From: Protopterus annectens
Lineage: Eukaryota; Chordata; Ceratodontiformes; Protopteridae
Direction: 5' to 3'
Assembly (NCBI RefSeq): GCF_019279795.1
Contig: NC_056743.1
Location: forward strand, 1,784,619,839 to 1,784,683,838
DNA: 64,000 nucleotides
This document shows, piece after piece, positions 53,490 to 63,860 of the stretch. The notes beneath the pieces are model-generated. The model was not told where the DNA came from. It worked only from the letters and a program-made list of their open reading frames with translations, and ran no database searches. Position 1 is the first letter of the stretch; every line of letters starts with the position of its first letter. The position numbers and the translations under genes were made by a program.

Positions 53490-53765
53490 ACTCAATACAG
53501 AAGGTCGACTCAAAATTGAGACTGCGCAATCCCCAGGATTGGGAAATACGCCATTTTCACAGTACTGAGCAATCTCAAAATTAGTATATATAATTACAAG
53601 GGGATGTAGAGAGCAGTGGGCTTGCTCCCCTTTGTTTCATGCTCCAAGGTTGCAACTTGGAGCATAAACATTGACGAGTCAACTTTTTTCCCCAATTTTT
53701 TTTTTATGTCAATGTTAGCTACAGCAATGTATGGATGTTTTAATAGTTTAAGTATGCCTATATAC
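53490..53765 (+). mobile_element. Copy 2 of the unnamed MITE-like family
   Basis: Plus-strand order is a 'TTTTCACAGTACTGAGCAAT' block, 'TTAGTATATATAATTACAAG', 'GGGGATGTAGAGAGCAGTGG' and GCTTGCTCCCC, then a T-rich stretch near 53690-53706. It matches the minus-strand copies at 5925 and 62560. Confidence 0.55.
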
Positions 53766-53799
53766 ATGGGGGTCAACATATGCAGATGGTTTACAGCTG

Positions 53800-54012
53800 T
53801 GATTGATCAGCAGTCCCCAGAGTAGGGGGATATTCCCTTTCCCCTGGGACTGTGTAATCTCAGACTTAATATATATAATTAGGAGTGGTGTGAGAAAACA
53901 CTTTTGCTTTTGTTGCATTTTCTGAGAATTTGCCTCAAAGCACGATCTATAGCATGTTGATGTGTTTTTTGTCACCATAAGTGTGCCGATCTTTAAGATG
54001 TTGATATTTCCA
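53800..54012 (+). mobile_element. Copy 3 of the unnamed MITE-like family
   Basis: It shares 'GGGACTGTGTAATCTCAGAC', 'TTAATATATATAATTAGGAG' and the following TGGTGTGAGAAAACACTTTTGC layout with the copy 300 bp upstream. Same orientation. Confidence 0.5.
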
Positions 54013-54035
54013 TGCACTAACTATTAGTAATTTTA

Positions 54036-54039
54036 TATA

Positions 54040-54093
<54 letters not shown>

Positions 54094-54096
54094 TAT
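54036..54096. repeat. (TA)n(CA)n microsatellite
   Basis: TA tract with one ACAT interruption, ending in a short CA run, directly beside element E. Confidence 0.95.
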
Positions 54097-54149
54097 ATAA
54101 TACTAGTGCAAAATCGTAACATAACCATAGATGTCCTTCTCTTCTATAT

Positions 54150-54330
54150 GCTACATTATTCATAACATGAGGGAGTCCACTTCCGTCTGACTCGCACGTC
54201 CAGCCAGTATACCAAAGTCTAAACGATACTGTAAGGTATGTGCGACGCCACACATCATTCAGCATAAGTTGGCCATAAAGAGATGTCAGGTATAAAGCGG
54301 ACATCAGCACATACCTACTTCAAAACTGAA
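54150..54330 (+). repeat. Element E, 3' inverted terminal repeat
   Basis: Pairs with about 59440-59590. Shared blocks include 'CATAACATGAGGGAGTCC' and 'AGATGTCAGGTATAAAGCGG', the latter a TATA-like motif that is weaker in the 5' copy. Divergence between the two ITRs is higher than in D. Confidence 0.85.
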
Positions 54331-54420
54331 TGATGCAAAGCACCAGCCTGATAAAATGAGAAACATATAACCAGGGACCAGGCAAGCATCAACGGGGAGG
54401 GTGGGGGGGGGGGAGCAATA

Positions 54421-54525
54421 CTGCAGCATACAAAAGAGAAAGACATCTATGGTTATAGATTTTCCACAACTATTCTATGTCCTGCTATTCATATGCTGCA
54501 GTATCCATAACATGAGCCAGAATGC
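54421..54525. repeat. Element E internal complementary region
   Basis: 'AGAAAGACATCTATGGTTAT' is the reverse complement of the outer left end (54111-54145). 'CTATTCATATGCTGCAGTAT' and on is the reverse complement of the outer right end (59560-59605). Confidence 0.87.
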
Positions 54526-55500
54526 CAAAGCTGGAGGAATTGGGATGAGGAGCAGAAACATTTTCCACAAAGCCATGGAGAATAGCTCTGGTAAACCCCA
54601 CCCTGGACCTGGAAATGACATCCAATTTATAGTGCTTGGTGAAAGTATGAACAGAAGACCAGGTAGCCACCTCCAAGATAGAGGCTGTATCCAATCCTTT
54701 TTTAAAGAAAGTCGCAGAAGAGGATACTGCCCTTGTAAAATGTGCCCTTACAGCAGAAGACAGACCCCTTCCATTGGCTGAGTAACACAAAGAAATGGTT
54801 TTAGAAATCCATGAGGAAATAGTTTGCTTGGAAACAGGTTGTCTCAGGGCCTTTGGGTGATAGGAAGCAAATAATCTCCCAGACTTATGGATGGGCTTAG
54901 TTTTGCACAAGTAGTATCCGAGTTGTCTATGAACGTCCAAGGTGTGGGGAAACTTCTCACTGGAGGACAGGGTTGATGGAAAAAATGTAGGAAGACTGAT
55001 AGCCTGATTCGAGAATAACTCATTAATTACCTTGGGCATGAAGGATGGATTAGTCCAAAGAGAAACCCTGTCCCTATGAAAGACAATGTAGGACGAAGAG
55101 GCCATAAGGGCTTAAAGTTCAGAAACCCTTCTGGCAGAGGTAACAGTCAATAGGAGAACTGTTTTCCATGTGCAGTATTGCAGAGAGGGTGTCATTGCTG
55201 GTTCGAAGGGGGCTATAAGTTTTTCCAGGACAAAACGGAGATCCCAAGTAGGATGCAATGGTTTCCTTGGTGGTCTAATGTGAAGGACGCCTTTTAGGAA
55301 CAGCTCGACTTCCAACCTGGAAGCAAAGTAGGAGACATAGATAAACAAGCAGAGATGGCAGACAGATGTGCCTTGACTACTGAAGAATAAGACATGACAC
55401 TCTTCATTAATTCACACAGGTAAGACAAAACCACTGGAACCTCTACTGACAGTGGTTGTGTTTTTTGAGACACCAAATAGAAAACCTCTTCCATTTGGAG
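54485..55500 (-). pseudogene. Element E tyrosine recombinase
   Basis: 55348-55112 ends TSARRVSEL at an in-frame stop (about 55114-55112) and the same frame continues as MASSSYIVFHRDRVSLWTNP to 54485. Catalytic residues are R in ARRVSEL, HFTR in VRAHFTRAVSSS, and WSSVHTFTKHYKLDV with the Tyr. Apart from the single stop this half is intact. The N-terminal part (55494-55294) is in another frame. Confidence 0.83.
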
Positions 55501-55780
55501 ACATAAGATTTCCTAGTAGACGGTTTTCTGGCCTTCTGCAGAACTAGTAACACATCCTCAGTATAAAGGTGTCTAAAAGGAATTAAAGCCCTATCACCAC
55601 AGTTTCAAGTTTAGGGTCGACATTTGTAGATGCACTAAAGTTCCCTTGACCTGTGTGAGTAGGCCCATTCTGTGGGGTAACTTGTGGTGATTGCCCTTGG
55701 CTAAATGTAGGAGGAGGAGGGGGGAACCAATGCTGTCCTGGCCAAAAAGGGGTCACCAGCAAGACATTTAGTTGTTCCTG

Positions 55781-56464
55781 CTAAATTTTCAGCAGAACCT
55801 TCTGGATAAATGGGAAGGGGGGAATTCGTACAGAAACATCCCCTTCCATGAAAAAGATAAGTGTCTCCGATAGTGTTAACACCTTCCATGCCCCAGGATG
55901 TGGTATCCTGGCACAATACTTGGGAAGCTGTCTGTTCATGGGGGAGGCAAAAAGATCTGAGGAATACCCCAATGATGGACAAGATCCAGAAACACATCCT
56001 TGTTCAACATCCATTAATGGGATTGAGTCATGGACCTGCTTAAAGAGTCTGCCATCACATTCTGAGCCGAGGGACTGTAAATAGCCTGGAGAGAAACCGG
56101 ACTGCTGGACTATCTCCCAGGCATATAATGCCAGTCTGCAGAGGATATAGGGCTTTGCCCCCCCTGCTTGTTGCTGTACCAGAGGACTGTGGTATTGTCT
56201 GTGAACCTCCTTAGAACCCCTGGTGAAATTCTTGGACTTGAAGATTTTGAGGGCAAAGATCAAAGCTCTCATTTCCTTTACGTTGTTGTGTTCTTTTGTC
56301 TGAGGTGGAGACCACACATCCGTGACCTTCCAATTTTCGAGAGTTGCACCCCACCCTGTGTCTGATGCATCCGTGTACAGATCCTGGGAGCGTGGAAGAG
56401 GCTGAAGGCATAGGCCTGGATTTCTGAAGACCTGGAGAATCCACCACTGTAACTCCTTTATCAA
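55781..56464 (-). pseudogene. Element E RNase H and Dam-like domain
   Basis: A 227-codon frame with TDASDTGWGATLENWKVTDV, NVKEMRALIFALKIF, a damaged 'HRQYHSPLVQQQAGGAKP' in place of the DN-T-T-V-x-W-Y-x-N-K-Q-G-G motif, then SDLFASPMNRQLPKYCAR and RIPPFPFIQKVLLKI. The IPPF is the counterpart of FPPL in D. Confidence 0.8.
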
Positions 56465-56559
56465 ACAGGGTAGGAGGGGGACAACAAATTCTTGAGGGTG
56501 AGAGTGTTGCTTCTAAACCATTCTCAAGAGGCACTGATATTTCCTCATATGTAGTCTAG

Positions 56560-57480
56560 CAAAGGGAAGAAGTGGAATAGTTGAGGCCATGAACCCCAGG
56601 AGGAGCAAAAACTCCCTAGCGGTCAGGAATTGAAGAGGTATTAGGTCCTGTAAATAGGGGGTAAGAGACATGATCTTTCTGGGGGTAAACAAACTAACTG
56701 CTTGTTAGAATCTTGTACCCCAAGAAGACATGATCCTGGGAAGGGATCAGGGAAGACATTTGGACATTGATAGTAAATCCTAGCCCTCTCAGAAGGGACA
56801 CTGCACAGGAAATATTGTCCAGGAGTGTGTCTGGAGATGGAGCCTGGAGAAGCAGGTCATCCAACTATGGAAATATTTGTATGCCCTGTAGCCTGCAGTA
56901 GGCTATGACAGAGGCTAAACATTTTGTGAATATCCTCAGTGCCATAGATAGACCAAAGGACAAAGCACAGAACTGAAAATGAGAGGAAGCAACAGAAAAG
57001 CGAAGAAATCTCCTGATCCACTAGTGAATGGGAATGTCAAGCTAGGCATCTTTGATGTCCAATGACATCATGAAGGCCTAGGGAAGGATAGGTAAAGTCA
57101 GCATGCGAAAGGTGGCGACTTTCAGAAAGATGTTTAAATGGGAAAGGTCCAGAATGGGCTGCCGAAGGCCATCCTTTCTTGGGAGCAGAAACATCCTGGA
57201 GTAAAATCCTTTTCCTCATTGATTGGGTGATGCCTCTAGGATAGTGCCCTGAGAAAGAAGACAGGAGAGGACTAGTGGGAAGAATTCCAATTGATCCTGT
57301 GGGGATTGCAGGATTCCACTGAAGGGAGGAAGGGTTTCCCATACCATGAAATAACCTTGGCTGATGATAGAAAGGACCCAAGAGTCCTGGGTTATCTGTT
57401 TCCAAGCTGGGAGGGAAAAAGAGAGGCAAAGAGAAAGGGGGGCAGATGGGTCTAGGGCCTGGTAGTCACAGACTACCAAG
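56560..57480 (-). pseudogene. Element E reverse transcriptase, broken
   Basis: Pieces in several frames. A WKQITQDSWVLSIISQGYF block, matching the 'W..IT.D.W.L.II..GY' start of other RTs, is near 57420-57350. An SRMFLLPRKDG-like piece is near 57200-57165. The catalytic box is near 56870-56855, where the Tyr codon of Y-L-D-D reads TAG (plus-strand 56865-56867). Confidence 0.78.
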
Positions 57481-57786
57481 TTTGGCCTAAAAGGTCTGTT
57501 TCTGTGAAGGTGCGGAAAAAGCAGACTTAGAAGTAGGCTGTCTCCTAGTATCCCACTTACTTTGAGTGAGAGAGATTTAGTTGCCTTCCTAACAAAGGTG
57601 GTTCTGGCTAGGTAGTTTCTCTGGAAGCGGGAAACAGGAGAGACAAAAATGTGTTTTACATCCTGGAGTTCCTTCCCCTTTTCCTGAAGAGTTTAAAAAA
57701 AGCTCTGCAGCTGCAGTGCCAAATAAGGCTTTGTTGTTCAGAAGGGCATCCATGAGCTTAGCTTAAATATCATCTGGTAAGGGTAG

Positions 57787-58635
57787 TTATCTAAGCCATG
57801 AATACCTTCTCAGGACCGACCATGTAGCTGCAGCCCTAGCTGAAGCCTCCACTGCATCATAACTGCATTTGATGGAGTGCCTAGTAACCTGGGAGGAGGA
57901 ATTAAGAATGGTGAAGAGCTTGGCTTTGGTGGGAGAGTCTGGGAACTCTGACAAGAGTTTCACTGCATCTGCTCGAAGAGCCCGGGAATATATGGCCATG
58001 TGTGCTTGATAGTTCATTGCCCTGAAAGCCAAGGTTGCAGAAGTATACACTTTTTTCCCCAGTCTCTCCATGACCTTGCTCTCCGTATCAGAGGGGAGCA
58101 GGGAGTTGGGAAGGCAAGGGCTTGGAAGCTTTACCTGCTGCCACTGATATATTAGCTGGATCAGCAGAGGGTGCCTTAAAAAGGCATTTGGCATCCTCAG
58201 GCTCCTTGTAAAATCTGTCTTGGTGTTTGGGAGCTGGGTCTGGGAATCTGGGTACTTGGAAGCTGCAGTGAAGGCATCCAAGAAGGTTGGCAGGACAGGA
58301 GGGATGGTTGAAGGACTAGGGGATTCCATCTGAAGGAGGTCATAGTACCTCTTCTGAATCTCAGAAACCTGGCAGCAATCCCACTTAAAGTCTTTCATCT
58401 TCAAAATAATCTCCTCAAAGGAAATATCCTCCCCAGGGGACTCCATACCATCAGATTCCTCCTCTGGGGAGGCATAACCTAGAAGAGAAGCAATTTGAGT
58501 AACGGAAGCCAGACATTCATCCCTTGATGAATCCTCCTCCTCAGAACAGGCATCCTCTAAAGGCCTCTTCAAAGGGATAGAAGGAGAAAGGGCCAGTAAA
58601 GGAAATGAACGGGATGAAATCTGGTGGAGGACCAT
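57787..58635 (-). pseudogene. Element E ORF1, central and C-terminal part
   Basis: A 282-codon frame. The acidic block ACSEEEDSSRDECLASVTQI and the ESPGEDISFEEIILKMKDF block correspond to SPPEEFSFGE in the others. Later come KVMERLGKKVYTSATLAFRA and CSYDAVEASARAAATWSVLR. Its end is lost by a frame change near 57787. Confidence 0.8.
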
Positions 58636-58858
58636 GAAGGCATTGAAGAGGACTTGGGTAAAGACCTACCAGTCAGGAGTTTGATCAGAAGCCTGGTCCT
58701 GAGGAACCGGAGAAACAAGTTTAGTTTTTAGTTTCTTTTTCTTTGGAGCCTCAGGAACCAGGCAATGAAATGCTGATTGGCCTGACATTAGGCAGCATTC
58801 CACAATCTCCGGAGGAACATCTTCATGTACAACAATCTGAGTGATGCCGCACGGGCCT

Positions 58859-59428
58859 TCAGAAATAACCAGCCATGGATCCAGCCAGCACCCGGAGTGG
58901 ACGCCTGCGAATACCTCTGGGACATGCCTGCAGATTCTTGACTTCCACAGTGGTACCTGTCAAAGGAGACTCTACAGATTCTGCAGCAGCCTCAGGGCCT
59001 ACATCAGCCTCAGGAGGGATGCCCAAAATAGAGGGAGCAGCCATAGGGTCAGACCGAGGCTTCTTGGTCTTCTTGGGTTGCGGCTCTTCTGAAGGGCCCC
59101 ATGTCAGTTCCGTGTCTCGAGCTAAGCGCTTAAGCCACTGATTCTCCAAATATAACCTAAGGGACGCTAGATGACTACAGAGGGTTTTAGGAACAAAGAC
59201 CTTACAGATAGCACAGGTTGAGTGATCATAGCCTGGGCCTAAACAAAACAAGCAAAGCCTGTGGAATTTGCCTTCCAGACTGACACTTGCCCTTCCTAGC
59301 TGACATGTACTCACAACAAAAAACAACACAGTAGCCAAAAAAAAAAAAACAGTGTGGTATTTATCTGAAGTACAAACGCGAGTTCTCTGGTGAGCAATGA
59401 TCGGAGCTGGCACTCGGACAGGTAGCAA
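58859..59428 (-). pseudogene. Element E ORF1, N-terminal zinc-binding part
   Basis: The Cys/His cluster is C-L-F-C-L-G-P-G-Y-D-H and C-A-I-C, near residues 58-75 of the open frame. The first Cys pair is missing or changed (LGRASVSLEGKFHRLC). The frame start at 59428 lies upstream of the probable real start. A Lys-rich block (KKTKKPRSDP) follows. Confidence 0.68.
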
Positions 59429-59439
59429 GTTCTGAGGTA

Positions 59440-59590
59440 GGTACGTATGGACGTCTACTTCATACCAGACATCTCTTTATTGCCGACATAAGCTGAATGA
59501 TGTGCGGTGTCGTACGTACCTTACAATAGCATTTAGACTTTGATATACTGGCCTAATGAGGAGGACTCCCTCATGTTATGAATACTGCAG
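59440..59590 (-). repeat. Element E, 5' inverted terminal repeat
   Basis: Partner of 54150-54330, with 'GACTCCCTCATGTTATG' and 'AGCTGAATGATGTGCGG' as matching blocks. Confidence 0.85.
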
Positions 59591-59607
59591 CATATGAATA
59601 GAAGGAA

Positions 59608-59690
59608 ATATATAGATACATATCTATATACCTATAAATATATACCTATAAATATATACCTATAAATACATACATATATATATATATTTA
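59608..59690. repeat. AT-rich simple repeat (TATACCTATAAA)n and (TA)n
   Basis: Three to four units of about 16 bp with 'ATATATACCTATAA', then a TA tract. Confidence 0.9.
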
Positions 59691-59760
59691 CTTACTTATG
59701 AAATTCTGAGTAGGTGCAAAAGCTCCTTTTCGATTAATGCCCGAGGAGAAAAGCTACTAA
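59690..59760 (-). repeat. Possible copy 6 (inverted) of the (AAAT)n-tailed family
   Basis: On the minus strand 'AGTAGCTTTTCTCCTCGGGC' resembles the family core, and 'CATAAGTAAGTAAATATATA' could be its tail. Weak similarity. Confidence 0.35.
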
Positions 59761-59989
59761 ATATACAACAGAAAAAATGAAGTAAAAAGGAACACAGATT
59801 GAAACAAAACATGATGCGTAAACAAAACAACTAATTTGTACAAAAAAACTGGGTAAAAGTCTAACTAATAACAATACACGTTAGGAGAATTAAGTACACT
59901 GAAACAAGTAAGTTGAAAGCAAGCAAGGATTAATGAAAGTGAGGAGGATAAGACAGATTAAGCAAAAGATGGTTGAGATATATTAGGAC

Positions 59990-60525
59990 ATTGTGTAGAG
60001 GGGGGAGATGGTGGTCAGTGTGTAGTGGGGGGAGATGGTAGTGTGTAGAGGGAAGATGGCGGTCAGTGTGCAGAAGGGGAAGATGGTGGTCAGTGTGTAG
60101 AGGGGGAAGATGGTGGTCAGTGTGTAGAGGGGGAAGATAGTGGTCAGTGTGGTGAGGGGAGATGGCGGTCAGTGTGGAGAGGGGGAGATGGCGGTCAGTG
60201 TGAGGAGGGGGAGATGACGGTCAGTGTGGAGAGGGGGAGATGGCGGTCAGTGAGCAGAGGGGGCGATGGCTTGTCAGTGTGTAGAGGGGGAGATGGCTGT
60301 CAGTGTGTAGAGGGGGAGATGGATGTCCGTGTGTAGAGGGGAGATGGTGGACAGTATTTACAGGGAGAGATGGTGGTGAGTGTGTAGAGGGGTGTGATGT
60401 GGACAGTGTATAGAGGGGCGTGATGGTAGTCACTGTGTAGAGAAGGAAGATGGTGGTCAGTGTATAGAGGAGGATATGGTGGCCAGTGTACAGGGGTGGT
60501 GGTGGTGGTCAGTGTATAGGTTGAG
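59990..60525. repeat. Minisatellite, about 20 units of 25-28 bp
   Basis: The unit is close to TGTGTAGAGGGGGAGATGG(T/C)GGTCAG with length and base variants. It is G-rich on the plus strand and almost free of long pure stretches. The Thr/Pro/His-rich minus-strand open frames over it are artefacts. Confidence 0.95.
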
Positions 60526-61117
60526 GACACAGAATGACAGAGGTGACTTGGTGGGCACAGATACAAACTGCTTCAAAGAGAAAAATCTTCTGAGTTTCAT
60601 TTAAGTGTACAGGTAAGAAAGACCATTTTTTTCTTATTTATTTATTTATTTTTGGGAAAAGAACTGCAGCCTTTAACTTTCCCACACATCTTGTCACTCT
60701 GTACTAACTCATGATTTTCTTGTCATTCTAACTCCAGATTAATACCAACAAAGAGAAGGGGCCAAAACCCACTTTTAGGAAGAGTGTGTTTGTATTACCC
60801 TATCCCATAATTCCTCCTCTCCGTCTCTTGTGGCAGACAAAATAGCACACTTAGTTTAGTAGGGTAGCTGAAATGGGCTGGTGCAGGCTGACAGTCTGGA
60901 AGCTGGCCATGCCCTCCACACTTCAGGCAGGACTGCCCAATCTACACAACAATGTACTCGTTAAGCAAGCCCATCATCATCTACCTCAGTCCATATGTAT
61001 ACACATGCTGAACCTTGTGAAGCAGATAAAAAAATCCATGAAGAAACTGCTAGAAGGATAAGAAGAGTTACACATGCTGCAGCAGTAATTATGCACAACA
61101 ATGTCGCCTTATGGTAC
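60526..61117. other. Probable intron sequence, no recognised gene
   Basis: Downstream (on the minus strand) of the DNase II-like exon. A (TTTA)n-like tract is at 60635-60650. The small plus-strand frame 60873-61061 shows no known domain. Confidence 0.5.
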
Positions 61118-61279
61118 CTATAGCTTTAAAAGAGGAGTAGGAGTACGTCACACATAGGAAGGACTGTCCATTGCGAAGCCCATTATGGGGCCAGTAGTAG
61201 CCTTCTTGCAACTTTGGAGGAAACTTTGGGGTACTGTGAACCAACCAGATTCCTTGTTCTTGATCCAGAAGAATGACAC
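61118..61279 (-). CDS. Exon of a DNase II-family gene (DNASE2/DNASE2B-like)
   Basis: A 162-bp exon on the minus strand with an acceptor TTAATTATACAG before 61279 and a donor GTACCATAAGG from 61117. Both introns are phase 1. The 54 codons spell a segment with GVILLDQEQGIWLVHSTPKF, then PP, EGYYWPHNGLRNGQ and FLCVTYSYSSFKAI. This matches the region just after the first active-site His (H-T-K-G) of the DNase II acid endonucleases, with conserved W-L-V-H-S, F-P-P, N-G-Q and C. Frame, splice signals and phases agree. It is a lysosomal/secreted nuclease family cutting DNA at acid pH. Neighbouring exons were not found in the window. The EGY...RNGQ spelling leans to DNASE2B, but I do not assign the paralogue. 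Confidence 0.85.
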
Positions 61280-62559
61280 CTGTATAATTAAAGATACACT
61301 ACTATAACTTAAACATAAATGTATATAAAATAATAATACAATGTTATCAACATAGTTCTAATTACCAAGAGTGAAGGCAACAATATAGAACAGAAAAAAT
61401 TTACTGGACCATATATGTGTAAAATTATACCTGAAGCAGCAACAAAAAAAATTAAAATCCCTAACATTTCCTGAAAACATTAACCAAAGGCATAAGGCAT
61501 GCGGCATGCTGAATGCTTATCAAAAGCTCAAATTTGTAAAGCATTATAGTGCTCACATTAGCAACGTCTTTCAGCAAGACATGAACATTTATACATCTGC
61601 AAACACATCCTTTTCTCGCCAAATGTTTTTCTGAAATATTCAGAGAAACATGAACACTGCCTAACTGTGCAATTAGCAATAAAAAGAGCAGTCAGAATCC
61701 GTGGAAAATCTATGATGCAATTCTGTAAGACAAGATTTTGAATTCTGTAAAATACACATCTATTTGGTGAATGTACTAGTTTTTAAACACAAAATAAAGC
61801 TGTAAAATCAAGACATTTCAAAGTTAAAGTAACAGAAAAAACTCTTACACGAGCAACTAGACATTCTGCCTGAATATTGGAATAAAAACGATTTCAAAGT
61901 AGAATTCAAACTGACATTAATACACAAAGAGCAAAACCGCCACATTCCTTACTTAACACGTTCAGCTCTCAGGTCACCAGATCTTAATGACAGGGAAATG
62001 TTCCTGCATTTGATGAATACAGGTTCACATTCATTTTACACTTCCATTCTTAGCATTTGCAGTGCTTCCATCTGTGGCAGTTTTTCCCTGTCATCATCTA
62101 CCATCAACAATTTCTACGTCACTTGGCTTTGTCAGCATTAATGTTTATAAGGAAATAATGACATCTTAATAATGAAAATATATATCTAATACCTCCAGTA
62201 TACGCATTCTGCATGGACAGTCACCGCACATTTTGCTTCTGTTTACTGCTTATGATGTTTCATATGATGGCTTTACACATGAACTTATTAATTCAGGAAA
62301 AGAAAAGTGAAAATACAAAAATATGCATAAAAAGTAGCAATTTTTTTTAAACATTTCTAATGTAGTGTACCTTAGGCAAACTTTGTGTCATTATATTTCT
62401 TTTAACTTGTCCTTCTTGTTATAATTGTAAATCAAAAAGTCACTTGATTAAGAAATGCAGACATCATAACATTATAAAATGCTCCTGGCAGCAAATGGAG
62501 ATATGGAAATGCACAAAAAGGGGATCATTTTTACTGGAAAAAAAAATTATAGAAGTGTA
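61280..62559. other. Probable upstream intron, no recognised gene
   Basis: AT-rich DNA. The minus-strand frame 61461-61679 lacks splice signals and family similarity. The exon that should precede 61279, ending in an H-T-K-G coding stretch, was looked for up to 64000 and not seen. Confidence 0.5.
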
Positions 62560-62885
62560 TGACAAAAGTTTGCCCTATCAAAAGTTTGAATGCTAAGACA
62601 TACACTAACACTTTGTATCACAAAGATATGAAGCAAGACAAAAATTACTTTTTTGGCAAGGGCAAACCCCACTGCACCCCCCACACCCCTATAATCATAT
62701 ATACCAACTCCAAGATTGCATTACAGTAGGGAAAGGTATAATTCCCTTATCACCATCATGCCATAATGTCGTGCATCTAAACACCATCAACTCTTGAAAC
62801 CTTCATTTCCGAACTCTGCGCCCAACAATTTAAGCGCTCAAACTACTGACGGTTTGAGTATATGAATGGAACCCATATACTACAC
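62560..62885 (-). mobile_element. Copy 4 of the unnamed MITE-like family
   Basis: On the minus strand: 'CTACTGTAATGCAATCTTGG', 'AGTTGGTATATATGATTATA', 'GGGGTGTGGGGGGTGCAGTG' and GGGTTTGCCC, the same order as at 5925 and 53490. Confidence 0.55.
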
Positions 62886-63606
62886 ACACACATATATAAA
62901 AAAAAAAAAACCTTATTAGTGGAAACAAAAATACATCAAACTTTTATGTTGACAAGACAGTGACCTCCAATATGTACGTTACTATAAAAACATTTATTAT
63001 TTTCATGCTAATTTTCAGTATTAAGTGTGTTTTAGTTTTCAAATGACCTGCTCTTCATTTGCTGTTAGTATTTTGTTAATAAACTTCCTACTTAATTTTA
63101 TCAAAGGAAAGACAGCTGTGCTTTACCTAGTATTTTACAATTTTGAAATAACCATGTTGTGACCGGAGAATACAATATTACTGGATTTTATACAAAATGC
63201 TTTTACGGATACATTTATCATTCTTTTTGTGCTTATATATTTATATTTTAGTTACTAAGTTGTTTTGACTGAGTGCTGGGGGGTTCCTAGCTGAAAGATT
63301 AAAGCTCTTAAGAGAAAACTCAACACCTATCTGTTGTCCAGATACTCTTGTTGGTCAACTGGCAGGCACCAACACAGTATGTTGGAGGTAATGGGTTTGA
63401 CACCTAAATCAGAGCTAATATTATCCTTTCTCTCTGTGAATCATTTATTCACCATTAATTTTCCGATTATCTGCTTAAAGCAATTCAGTATTTCAAGGGA
63501 GCCAGCATCTATTCAAGTACTGAGTAGGTTTAAGGTAGAAAAACGTATCTCAGAGGGGGGGGGGGGGTTAGCCAACTGCAGACCAGTACTACAGTACACT
63601 CATAAT
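62886..63606. other. No recognised gene
   Basis: AT-rich sequence with a poly-G run at 63557-63567. Nothing supportable. Confidence 0.5.
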
Positions 63607-63860
63607 ACAAGGCCGCGGTGGTGCAGTAGTCAGCGTTGTCGCCTCACAGCAAGAGATTCTCTCGTTCGATTCTCGGCTGGAGCGCCTTCTGTGTGGAGTC
63701 TGCATGTCCTCCCCGTGGTCGCATGACGTTAAAGACATGCAGGTAGGTGCGTGCGTGAATGGGCGTCGGGCTGGAAACTCGGCACTGTAAAAATCCACTG
63801 CCAATCATTAGCAGATGGGAGTTCCGCTGTGGTGACCCCTAACCGGGAAAAGCTGAAAGA
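63607..63860 (+). mobile_element. tRNA-derived SINE with LINE-like tail, second copy of the 40-kb family
   Basis: 'GGTGGTGCAGTAGTCAGC' (box A), 'CTCGTTCGATTCTCGGC' (box B), body 'TTCTGTGTGGAGTCTGCATG', and tail 'TTCCGCTGTGGTGACCCCTA' then ACCGGGAAAAGCTGAAAG. High similarity to 40026-40289; clear target duplications were not recognised. Confidence 0.87.

Larger units (their letters stand above)
54111..59607 (-). mobile_element. DIRS-type retrotransposon, element E
   Basis: About 5.5 kb. The 5' ITR is about 59590-59440, ORF1 59428-57787, RT about 57480-56560, RNase H/Dam-like 56464-55781, tyrosine recombinase about 55500-54485, ICR about 54525-54421 and 3' ITR about 54330-54150. The outer 3' end lies next to a TA microsatellite. 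ITR and ICR are unlike those of A and of B/C/D, so this is a third DIRS lineage in the window. Stops and frameshifts are common, including a stop in the RT catalytic box. Confidence 0.9.

Noticed and set aside
59990-60525. Regularly spaced repeats as a possible CRISPR array
   Set aside because: Units are contiguous without unique spacers, and the context is a vertebrate genome.
60221-60566. Thr/Pro/His-rich open frames, mucin-like
   Set aside because: Created by the minisatellite; no start context, signal peptide or splice sites.
61461-61679. Minus-strand frame as the preceding exon of the DNase II-like gene
   Set aside because: It lacks the expected H-T-K-G end and a phase-1 donor; its content does not resemble DNase II.
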